Source of the DNA: Clostridium sp.
Lineage (GTDB): Bacteria > Bacillota > Clostridia > Lachnospirales > Lachnospiraceae
DNA length: 24,210 nt
Assembly: GCA_023664325.1 (NCBI GenBank)
Contig: JAMPFS010000043.1
Location: 1-24,210, forward strand
Direction: 5' to 3'
The stretch's first letter is position 1; every line of letters begins with the position of its first letter. Of this stretch, positions 15,553-22,108 are shown piece by piece. The translations under genes and the position numbers were made by a program. Under the pieces are notes generated by a model, which saw nothing but the letters and a program-made list of their open reading frames with translations, was not told the origin of the DNA and searched no databases.

Positions 15553-16032
15553 TTATGCCTCCGCATCTTCTTCCTCATGCCGCTTATCATACCACAATTT
15601 TCCAGCCAGTACTGCCAGGACAATGATAAACAAAATTCCAACTGACAGGTTTACAATTTCAGTGGAAAGCCTCACACATTCAAATGTTTCTCCGTCTTCC
15701 ACCATCCAGACCGTTTCCACCAAATCTTTCGTGCTGTCAGGCAGTCCGATTATCAAATTTAAAAAGCCAAAAATTCCAAACATCATCATAACACCCTTTG
15801 CGTTATCCTGCAACGAAACATAGGCATTTTTTACAATACAGATGATAATCAATACGCCAATGGAAAGGCATACCCCAATCCATAACAGACCAAATGAAAG
15901 CACAACATTCATAAATTCCGACAATATCCCCACGAAGCCAATATAAGCAGCCATCGTGAAAAAGCCAACCTTAAAGGCATTGCCTCTTGCAAGGATCTGG
16001 CGTTCATCATAAAATTCCTCATTTTTTCGCAT
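15553..16032 (-). CDS. Four-helix membrane protein of unknown function
   Basis: This 159-residue protein has a charged N-terminus (MRKNEEFYDERQ) and four hydrophobic segments at roughly 20-40, 44-68, 80-98 and 125-148, ending in a His/Glu-rich tail. The DERQ start followed by GNAFKVGFFT is familiar from small clostridial membrane proteins encoded next to a 65-residue HTH regulator; I cannot name the family. The ATG at 16030-16032 is preferred over the GTG nine bases earlier because AAAGGGG is eight bases before the ATG. It lies 18 bases after the ABC permease. Confidence 0.75.
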   Translation of the reverse strand: MRKNEEFYDERQILARGNAFKVGFFTMAAYIGFVGILSEFMNVVLSFGLLWIGVCLSIGVLIIICIVKNAYVSLQDNAKGVMMMFGIFGFLNLIIGLPDSTKDLVETVWMVEDGETFECVRLSTEIVNLSVGILFIIVLAVLAGKLWYDKRHEEEDAEA

Positions 16033-16050
16033 TCCAAACACCCCTTTCTG

Positions 16051-16926
16051 TCATCCCTGCACACGTTTCAGTTCCTTAAGCACCCTGCCAATCTTAACCG
16101 GATTGCCATAACGAAGCGTTCCCATCCGGTAAATCCTTGCGCCAATCCATCCCACAAAGAAGATGGAGGCATACAGGATCACAGCCGAAATAATAACCTC
16201 AAACAGTTCCACCTTCCCCATCCCAATCCTTACAAACATAGCAGAATATGAGGAAAAAGGCAAGTAGGAACATAACTTCATCACGATTCCATCCACATTC
16301 TCCAACTGGATCAATACCACAAAATAGACTGCCATAATCAACATCTGAAGCAGTCCCGCCGTTTTGCCGATATCCTCCGTCTTGGATACCAGCGCCCCCA
16401 TTGCGCCATAGAGAAAGGCATAGAACAAAAAACCGCCGATTCCAAACACGGCAAAGGTAAGCAGCACATTGCCCGGAATATCTAACAGCATATCCAGCTG
16501 ACCGCCCCAGTACACATGGTTGATGCGATAGCCAAGCAGTGCTGCTGCTAAAATTGCGCCAACCTGGATCAATGCTGCCACCGCCCCGGCAAACACCTTG
16601 CCAAACAACAGGCAATTGGCATCCACGCTGGTTACCAGCACCTCCATTGCACGGTTGCTTTTTTCGGAGGTGACAGCGGTTGCAATCATACTGCCATACA
16701 TAACGATAATCACATAGATCACAATCACCAGAACGTAGCAGTACAAAAAGCTGTCTTCGACATTCTCGACCGTTCCGGTTCCCAACAGATCCGACATATC
16801 CACAAACCTCGGCAGGAAAGTGACTCCTCCAAGAAGCGCTGCCAGCAATATGGTTGTTACCACAAAAGACTTTGCCCTGGCAAAATTCATCAATTCAAAT
16901 TCAAATACCGTTATCAACCGTTTCAT
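16051..16926 (-). CDS. ABC-2-type transporter permease
   Basis: This 291-residue membrane subunit has an N-terminal helix after FELMNFARAKSF, a short external loop, then a helical bundle including VTSEKSNRAMEVLVTSVDANCLLFGKVFAGA, the cytoplasmic coupling motif typical of NatB/YhaP-type permeases. NatB-type proteins usually have a much larger external domain between helices 1 and 2; here it is only about 30 residues. The start ATG overlaps the ATPase stop by four bases (ATGA), a sign of translational coupling. The substrate is unknown; Na+, lipids or peptides are all possible. Confidence 0.88.
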   Translation of the reverse strand: MKRLITVFEFELMNFARAKSFVVTTILLAALLGGVTFLPRFVDMSDLLGTGTVENVEDSFLYCYVLVIVIYVIIVMYGSMIATAVTSEKSNRAMEVLVTSVDANCLLFGKVFAGAVAALIQVGAILAAALLGYRINHVYWGGQLDMLLDIPGNVLLTFAVFGIGGFLFYAFLYGAMGALVSKTEDIGKTAGLLQMLIMAVYFVVLIQLENVDGIVMKLCSYLPFSSYSAMFVRIGMGKVELFEVIISAVILYASIFFVGWIGARIYRMGTLRYGNPVKIGRVLKELKRVQG

Positions 16927-17843
16927 TCTTCTTCACCCACCTTTGCCACAAAAATATCATTTAACGACGGTTTATATGTTTCAAAATGTTCTATCTCAAA
17001 CCCCTCTATCGAGGACAGCCGCTTGAGCAGCTCCGTTCGGTTCACTCCTGACAGCAGTCTCACAATCAGGTCATTCTTTGTCTGTCCGGTCACTTCAGCC
17101 ATGTCCGAAAACTGCTTTTCAAAAAGCGCCTTTATTCCCTCCACACTCCTGTCAGGGCTGCCCACCACTAACTGATCCCTGCCAAATTCCTTTTTAATCT
17201 CAAGCAGATTACCATCTAATACCACCTCGCCATTGTCTATCATGACAATGTCTTCACAAAATTCCTCCACATAACTCATCTGATGGCTGGAAAAAATAAC
17301 AATTTTGCCTGCTTTTATCAATTCCCTGACAACATCCTGTAAAATCTGGGAATTTACCGGGTCAAGACCACTAAACGGCTCATCTAAAATCACCAGATCC
17401 GGATCACATACAAGTGTGGACGCAAGCTGCACCTTTTGCTGGTTCCCTTTGGAAAGTGTCTCTAACAGCTCCTTTTCGTACTGCAAAACCTCCAGCCTTT
17501 CCAGCCATCTTTTTGCATTGGCGGCTGCCTGTTTCTTCCCCATCCCCCTAAGCCTTGCCAAATATACGATCTGGTCAAGTACCTCCCGTTTCGGATAAAG
17601 CCCTCTCTCCTCCGGCAGATAGCCAATCTGTACCTTATGCGGATGAAATGTATCTCCATCTAATAAAATCTCTCCGCTGTCTGCATGGAATACATCCATG
17701 ATTGTCCGAATTGTGGTTGTCTTGCCTGCGCCATTTCTCCCAAGCAGACCTAATGCCCTGCCGCTCGTCACGAAGAAGGAGATTCCCCTTAAAACTTCCT
17801 TCTCCCCAAAAGATTTTCGGATATCTTTAACCTCTAACTGCAT
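16923..17843 (-). CDS. ABC transporter ATP-binding protein (NatA/YhaQ-like)
   Basis: This 306-residue ATPase has Walker A GRNGAGKTT (35-43), the Q-loop region YLPEERGLYP (75-84), signature LSKGNQQKV (130-138) and Walker B LVILDEPFSGLDP (150-162) followed by the H-loop SSHQM. The C-terminal ~90 residues form the extension seen in NatA-type exporters (DUF4162-like). PEERGLY with KGNQQKV is characteristic of the group. The ATG at 17841-17843 has GAGGAG at six-base spacing; an adjacent ATG one codon earlier and one eight codons earlier are alternatives. It is the first gene of the operon. Confidence 0.9.
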   Translation of the reverse strand: MQLEVKDIRKSFGEKEVLRGISFFVTSGRALGLLGRNGAGKTTTIRTIMDVFHADSGEILLDGDTFHPHKVQIGYLPEERGLYPKREVLDQIVYLARLRGMGKKQAAANAKRWLERLEVLQYEKELLETLSKGNQQKVQLASTLVCDPDLVILDEPFSGLDPVNSQILQDVVRELIKAGKIVIFSSHQMSYVEEFCEDIVMIDNGEVVLDGNLLEIKKEFGRDQLVVGSPDRSVEGIKALFEKQFSDMAEVTGQTKNDLIVRLLSGVNRTELLKRLSSIEGFEIEHFETYKPSLNDIFVAKVGEEE

Positions 17844-17901
17844 CATTCTCTCCTCACTTTCAACCATTCACACGACATAAAGTCATATATATTTGATATT
17901 T

Positions 17902-17939
17902 TGTAAGCTAATATTACTACTTCTCTTACATTTTGTCAA
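17902..17939 (-). promoter_or_regulatory. Operon promoter with overlapping inverted repeat
   Basis: On the minus strand a perfect TTGACA (17934-17939) and TAATAT (17911-17916) are separated by 17 bases. The inverted repeat TGTAAG-N17-CTTACA (17902-17930) covers the spacer and the -10, a good position for a repressor. Confidence 0.65.
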
Positions 17940-18009
17940 GTATATTTTACACTCAATGGGTAAAAAAAGAACCAACCCAATGTCTACACATCAAATCGAT
18001 TCCTTCAAG

Positions 18010-18082
18010 TGGGCCGCCGGGGGCTCGAACCCCGCACACCCTGATTAAGAGTCAGGTGCTCTACCAAATGAGCTAGCGGCCC
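18010..18082 (-). tRNA. tRNA-Lys (anticodon CTT)
   Basis: The complement folds as a cloverleaf: acceptor GGGCCGC/GCGGCCC, D arm GCTC...GAGC, anticodon stem CCTGA/TCAGG with loop CTCTTAA (anticodon CTT, reading AAG), a five-base variable loop, and T arm CGGGG-TTCGAGC-CCCCG. The discriminator base is A. CCA is not encoded (the next bases are CTT), so it needs the CCA-adding enzyme. Confidence 0.97.
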
Positions 18083-18117
18083 CTATTCAATTACCGTTGT
18101 TGTCAACAACAATGACA

Positions 18118-18146
18118 ATTATATAGCATATGAAATAAAAATGCAA
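18118..18146 (-). promoter_or_regulatory. tRNA-Lys promoter
   Basis: TTGCAT (18141-18146), 17 bases, then a perfect TATAAT (18118-18123) on the minus strand. The short leader contains a TTGTTG/CAACAA self-complementary stretch before the mature 5' end. Confidence 0.65.
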
Positions 18147-18287
18147 GTCTTTTTTTCTATTTTTTCAAAAAAATCCAAATAGCCCCAAATTTACCTTTTT
18201 CCTTCCCTTGTACGAGCATCCGTATCAACAACTTTTAAAACTTTTAAGGCTTTCTTCATAAAATCTTTTAATTTAAAACACGATTTG

Positions 18288-18410
18288 TTCACAATTTTTT
18301 ACTATACTATGTCTTGTAAGAACTTTTCATATAGTGCAGCGCAAGCTGTACTTGAATTCTCCCCCCTCATGAAAGACGATATGGGCTTGCCCTATCGTCT
18401 TTCTTTTTAT
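18288..18410 (+). ncRNA. Candidate small RNA, copy A (C-rich, terminator-ended)
   Basis: No protein frame with a ribosome binding site is present, but the order of elements matches 21969-22108. A block TTCACAATT (18288-18296) through TATACT (18303-18308) and TATGTCTTGTA probably contains the promoter; transcription would start near 18315. A stem of AGTGCAGC (18333-18340) and GCTGTACT (18345-18352) closes a GCAA loop. A single-stranded C-rich run, CTCCCCCCTCATG (18359-18371), follows. A strong terminator then has AAAGACGATA/TATCGTCTTT plus GGGC/GCCC and the tail CTTTTTAT. The predicted RNA is about 95 bases. The T-run exists only in this direction, which supports the strand. It converges on fprA, whose stop codon is five bases beyond. 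Confidence 0.65.
18372..18408 (+). terminator. Terminator of small RNA copy A
   Basis: The stem AAAGACGATA (18372-18381) with TATCGTCTTT (18393-18402), continued by GGGC/GCCC around a two-base loop, is followed by CTTTTT. On the minus strand only a short T-run follows, so service to fprA would be weak. Confidence 0.85.
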
Positions 18411-18414
18411 ATTT

Positions 18415-19572
18415 TTACATCAATGCCCCGGCTAATGTTTCCAGCTTTGCCTGATCCGCATCCTTAACCGTTGATTTGATGGTAACCATATCCTCAAGAA
18501 TCGTAATATCTTTCATTCCCTCAAGCTGCTCTTTCATAATTTTGCCTGCCATCGGCGCCCAGGAACCATTTTCCATGATTCCAACCGTGCGCTTCTGATA
18601 AGCCTTCAATTTCAAATGATACAGGAAATCCTGCATAACCGGCATAATGCCGCCATCATAAGTCGGGGCAGCCAATACCATACGGTCATACCGGAAGGCA
18701 TCTTCAATACACTCTGCCATATCTTCTCTTGCAAGGTCTGAGACAACAACCTTTGGCGCGCCCTTCGCCTCTAAAATCTGCGCAAGCTGTTTTGCCGCCC
18801 GTGCCGTATTGCCATGCAGGGAACAATATGCAATAAAAATTCCCTGATCTTCCGGCTCATAGCTGCTCCATGTCTGGTATTTTTCAAGATAATAGGTAAG
18901 ATTTTCTGTAAGGATTGGACCGTGCAGCGGACAGATGATCTGAATATCCAAAGCGGCTGCCTTCTTCAGTAATGTCTGAACCGGCATTCCATACTTGCCA
19001 ACAATATTAAAGTAATATCTTCTCGCCTCACATGCCCAGTCCTCCTCCGTATCCAACGTGCCAAACTTACCAAATCCATCCGCAGCAAATAAAATCTTTT
19101 CCGCAGACTCATAGGTAACCATCACCTCCGGCCAATGCACCATCGGCGCCATGACAAACTGAAGCTTATGCATGCCCAGATCCAAAACATCACCCTCTGC
19201 AACAACCACCTTTCTCCCCTCGATATCCACCTCGAAAAACTGTGGCAGCATACCGAATAATTTTGCATTCGACACCACCTGCATAGATGGATATTTTTCA
19301 AGTACATCATTTAAATATGCGGAATGATCCGGCTCTAAATGAGAAATAATCAGATAATCCGGTTTTCGGCCTTTCAGCGCTTCCTCTAAATTCTGCATCC
19401 ACTGCGCTGCTTTGCGCTTGTCCACCATATCCATAATGGCAATTTTTTCGTCCATAATGACATAGGAATTATATGCCATTCCGTTTGGAACGACATACTG
19501 CCCCTCAAACAAATCAATATCCTTATCATCCACACCGACATAGAAAACACTGTCTGTAATCCCTTTTTGCAT
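18415..19572 (-). CDS. fprA: Flavodiiron protein (A-type flavoprotein, FprA)
   Basis: This 385-residue cytoplasmic enzyme reduces O2 to water and/or NO to N2O, protecting anaerobes. The N-terminal metallo-beta-lactamase-like domain carries the diiron ligands H78, E80, D82, H83 (HLEPDH), H146, D165 and H217. The C-terminal flavodoxin domain starts near residue 244, with the FMN phosphate loop in YCSLHGNTARAA and APTYDGG. There is no rubredoxin extension, so an external electron donor is needed. The ATG at 19570-19572 is set by AGGAGG upstream; the 11 earlier codons lack a site. Promoter at 19607-19636; monocistronic. Confidence 0.95.
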   Translation of the reverse strand: MQKGITDSVFYVGVDDKDIDLFEGQYVVPNGMAYNSYVIMDEKIAIMDMVDKRKAAQWMQNLEEALKGRKPDYLIISHLEPDHSAYLNDVLEKYPSMQVVSNAKLFGMLPQFFEVDIEGRKVVVAEGDVLDLGMHKLQFVMAPMVHWPEVMVTYESAEKILFAADGFGKFGTLDTEEDWACEARRYYFNIVGKYGMPVQTLLKKAAALDIQIICPLHGPILTENLTYYLEKYQTWSSYEPEDQGIFIAYCSLHGNTARAAKQLAQILEAKGAPKVVVSDLAREDMAECIEDAFRYDRMVLAAPTYDGGIMPVMQDFLYHLKLKAYQKRTVGIMENGSWAPMAGKIMKEQLEGMKDITILEDMVTIKSTVKDADQAKLETLAGALM

Positions 19573-19606
19573 TTCGCAAACCTCCTGTTCTATCATATTT
19601 TTCACT

Positions 19607-19636
19607 ATTATACTTTATGCTATACTTGAAGTCCAA
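19607..19636 (-). promoter_or_regulatory. fprA promoter
   Basis: TTGGAC (19631-19636), an 18-base spacer and TATAAT (19607-19612) on the minus strand, giving a leader of about 28 bases. Confidence 0.55.
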
Positions 19637-19716
19637 CAATATTTTTTAACTGGTTATTGCAGTTTGATACCAATTAGTGATAAAATATAACAAGATTTAT
19701 GGATCGTGTTGTGAAA

Positions 19717-19725
19717 TGATATAAT
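19717..19725 (+). promoter_or_regulatory. Putative extended -10 promoter of the chemoreceptor gene
   Basis: TGATATAAT combines a perfect -10 with the TGn extension; the -35 region (TTATGG) is poor, as is common with extended -10 promoters. No flagellar sigma-28 consensus was recognised. Confidence 0.4.
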
Positions 19726-19791
19726 ACCCAGGCATCTGGCTGACAGGATACGCATAGATCATACAATTTTCATACATATTAGGAGGAATTT

Positions 19792-21273
19792 ATGAATACA
19801 CAAAACTATTCGGACATAAGACGCTGTAATGTTACACTCCTTAAGACCTATGGCTTAATGAGCGCCATCTTAGTTATTTGCTATCTGATTGAAGTAATCA
19901 AAAAAAGCCGGACACCCGGCTATTTTGCCATCTTTTGTATCCTTGCTTTAGTGCCGCTTTTGATCTGTTTCATTTCATATAAGAAAGATACCGAAACGCT
20001 GGCAATCAAACGATATGCGCCAATCGGTTACTGGATCTTTTATACGTTTATCATTTTTACTACTATATCACCGGTTGCCTACACATATGCACTGGTATTT
20101 GGCACGGTACTGATTTGTTATAATGATGTAAAAATGCTTGGGAGATTTACAAATGCTGTATTGGCATCCAACATTGCCCATATCGCATATTTGGGAATCA
20201 CGCATCAGATTGCTGCCGAGGATCTTCCAAACATCGAAATCCAGGTCGGTTCTGTTGTTTTATTTGCCCTGTACATCATGATGAGTTCCCGTGTCCTTGA
20301 TGCAAATACCAAAAACCGCATGCAGCTCATTGAAGACGAGAAAGAACATGCTGCAACATTGACAAATCGTATTTTAGAGGCATCTGAGCAGATTACATCT
20401 AACATCGGCATTGTTTCCGAGAAGATGGAGATCCTGGGAAATACCACTGACAAAACCATGCTTTCCATGAAAGAAGTCGCACAGGGAACCAATGATACAT
20501 CCGAGTCCATCCAATTGCAATTGGAGAAAACAGAAGAAATTCAGGACACAATTGCTAAAGTGGAAAATGCTTCCCAGACAATTACAAGCAACATTGAACA
20601 GACACAGGACGAATTGGCTTCCTCCCAGAAAAACATTGACCAATTAATCGAGCAGGTGACAATCTCCAATGAAGCAAATGCAAATGTATCCCGTGAGTTA
20701 GAGGAACTCACTACATATACAGACCAGATGCAGTCCATTACGGAACTAATCAAGGGCATTACAACTCAGACCAGCCTCCTTTCCTTAAATGCCAGCATTG
20801 AAGCGGCAAGAGCCGGGGAAGCAGGACGGGGGTTTGCTGTTGTCGCTTCCGAAATCTCTAATCTGGCAACCCAGACACAGGATGCAACTGTGGATATCAC
20901 CTCCCTGATTGGCAATATATCAGTCAAACTGTCTCAGGTGATTCAGGTGATTGAACAAATGATTAAGAATGTAGAACTGCAAAATACTGCTGCGAACAAT
21001 ACCGCTAAAAGTTTTGCAGAGATCGCCAGCCGCACAAATCAGGTTGCCAGCCAGGCAGAACAGATGAATCAACTGGTGGAGGAACTTACAGCGGCAAATG
21101 ACATCATTGCCAAAGGAATTGAAACCATTTCCGCTGCAACGGAAGAAGTGACTGCACATTCCAATGAGACTTTCCAGTCCACCTCGGAAAACAGCGAGAT
21201 TACCGGCGAAGTTGGTTCTATCATTGATGAATTAAACCAGATGGCACAGGATTTGATGTCTATGACAAAATAA
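19792..21273 (+). CDS. Methyl-accepting chemotaxis protein with six-helix membrane domain
   Basis: This 493-residue chemoreceptor has about six hydrophobic segments (approximately 19-36, 43-62, 77-94, 96-110, 120-136, 152-166) packed with short loops, followed by a long cytoplasmic coiled coil with the kinase-control tip QTSLLSLNASIEAARAGEAG (326-345) and GRGFAVVASEISNLA. There is no extracellular ligand-binding domain, and no HAMP domain is recognisable between the last helix and the coiled coil. No C-terminal CheR-docking pentapeptide is seen. It may sense membrane or energy state, or a membrane-soluble ligand. AGGAGGAATTT precedes the ATG. No other chemotaxis gene lies nearby. Confidence 0.92.
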   Translation: MNTQNYSDIRRCNVTLLKTYGLMSAILVICYLIEVIKKSRTPGYFAIFCILALVPLLICFISYKKDTETLAIKRYAPIGYWIFYTFIIFTTISPVAYTYALVFGTVLICYNDVKMLGRFTNAVLASNIAHIAYLGITHQIAAEDLPNIEIQVGSVVLFALYIMMSSRVLDANTKNRMQLIEDEKEHAATLTNRILEASEQITSNIGIVSEKMEILGNTTDKTMLSMKEVAQGTNDTSESIQLQLEKTEEIQDTIAKVENASQTITSNIEQTQDELASSQKNIDQLIEQVTISNEANANVSRELEELTTYTDQMQSITELIKGITTQTSLLSLNASIEAARAGEAGRGFAVVASEISNLATQTQDATVDITSLIGNISVKLSQVIQVIEQMIKNVELQNTAANNTAKSFAEIASRTNQVASQAEQMNQLVEELTAANDIIAKGIETISAATEEVTAHSNETFQSTSENSEITGEVGSIIDELNQMAQDLMSMTK

Positions 21274-21276
21274 TTC

Positions 21277-21837
21277 CTATTCCTTGCTCCATACATAACA
21301 ATATGACTGGGTTCTTGCCGCAAAATATTCCGTTTGCAGAAGATCCCTGATCTCCGCTTTTGTGTACCATCGTGCCTCAATCTCTTCCACGGTTGAGGTA
21401 CTTGGTGCAAATTCTCCCTCTGCCACACCTACCACGCAGATATTTTTTTCATTGGAAAATCCAACAGCGCTAAAGCTTTCTTTGAGTACATCCTCAATTT
21501 GAACCAGGTTAAGCCCTGTCTCCTCTTTGAGCTCCCGTGCAGCGCTCTGCTCAAAGTTCTCTCCCGGATCAATGAGACCCGCCGGGAAATTCAAGACAAC
21601 TGTTCCACATGCCATGCGAAACTCCCTGTTCAAAAGTATCCTTTCCCCTGTCCTGTCGTGCATAATCAGCACAACGCCATCTGTCGGAGTGTCGCTAAGT
21701 TCGCTTTGTTTGGTTAAATCCTTCTTCCGGCTAATCATCTCATAGATTTTTGTTTTATGATCTACGGTCTCATAAGTCACATCATATCTTGTAATATATC
21801 TGCCTTCCTGTTTTTTCCTGATTTCCTTAAATTCCAT
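21277..21837 (-). CDS. Nudix hydrolase (ADP-ribose pyrophosphatase-like)
   Basis: This 186-residue hydrolase has a complete Nudix box at 87-109: G87, E93, then RELKEETGL (101-109). The preceding strand GTVVLNFPAGLID is typical of the ADP-ribose/nucleoside diphosphate sugar group. The exact substrate is not certain. The ATG at 21835-21837 has GGGAGG upstream; 25 earlier codons in frame lack a site. Its stop is three bases from the end of the convergent chemoreceptor gene, with no clear terminator between. Its Shine-Dalgarno (AGGGAGGA) is complementary to the C-rich run of the neighbouring small RNA candidate. Confidence 0.88.
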   Translation of the reverse strand: MEFKEIRKKQEGRYITRYDVTYETVDHKTKIYEMISRKKDLTKQSELSDTPTDGVVLIMHDRTGERILLNREFRMACGTVVLNFPAGLIDPGENFEQSAARELKEETGLNLVQIEDVLKESFSAVGFSNEKNICVVGVAEGEFAPSTSTVEEIEARWYTKAEIRDLLQTEYFAARTQSYCYVWSKE

Positions 21838-21968
21838 ACTGACATCCTCCCTTCCGTATCTATACTCTATCTCATTTTTGAAAAAATGACAATCATAATG
21901 GCAATTTTTCAATATATTTATCGAATTATGCTTTCTTCACAAATTTACAATATTATGGACACTTTTTT

Positions 21969-22108
21969 TTCACAATTATCTATTATATTATGTATTGTAG
22001 ATGACAAACATCTACAACGTTTTTCATTGTGAGTACAAGCAATTGTACTCCTCCCTCTCCCCCTCATGTTAAAGAAGCGAAGATGTCAAAATCTCCGCTT
22101 CTTTTTTA
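21969..22108 (+). ncRNA. Candidate small RNA, copy B (C-rich, terminator-ended)
   Basis: This is the second copy of the architecture at 18288-18410. The upstream block TTCACAATT (21969-21977), TATATT (21984-21989) and TATGTATTGTA is nearly identical to copy A. Copy B adds a perfect 5' stem, TTGTAGATG (21995-22003) with CATCTACAA (22009-22017). The shared hairpin is GAGTACAA (22031-22038), GCAA, TTGTACTC (22043-22050). The C-rich stretch is CTCCTCCCTCTCCCCCTCATG in two pieces, 22050-22055 and 22056-22068. A terminator with AAGAAGCG/CGCTTCTT and six T residues ends it. Predicted length is about 112 bases. It is divergent from the Nudix gene and convergent with aspS, whose stop codon overlaps the T-run. 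Confidence 0.65.
22071..22107 (+). terminator. Terminator of small RNA copy B
   Basis: AAGAAGCG, AGAT and their complements ATCT, CGCTTCTT form the stem, followed by TTTTTT on the plus strand. On the minus strand only TTTAAC follows, so aspS would be poorly terminated by it. Confidence 0.8.

Noticed and set aside
18288..18410. Small protein gene on either strand instead of a small RNA
   Set aside because: On the minus strand the C-rich run reads as GGGGGAG and could look like a ribosome binding site, but no conserved start and frame follow in both copies. The T-run of the terminators supports only the plus strand.
19726..19791. Cyclic di-GMP riboswitch in the chemoreceptor leader
   Set aside because: The ~60-base leader is too short and lacks the conserved GEMM sequence elements.
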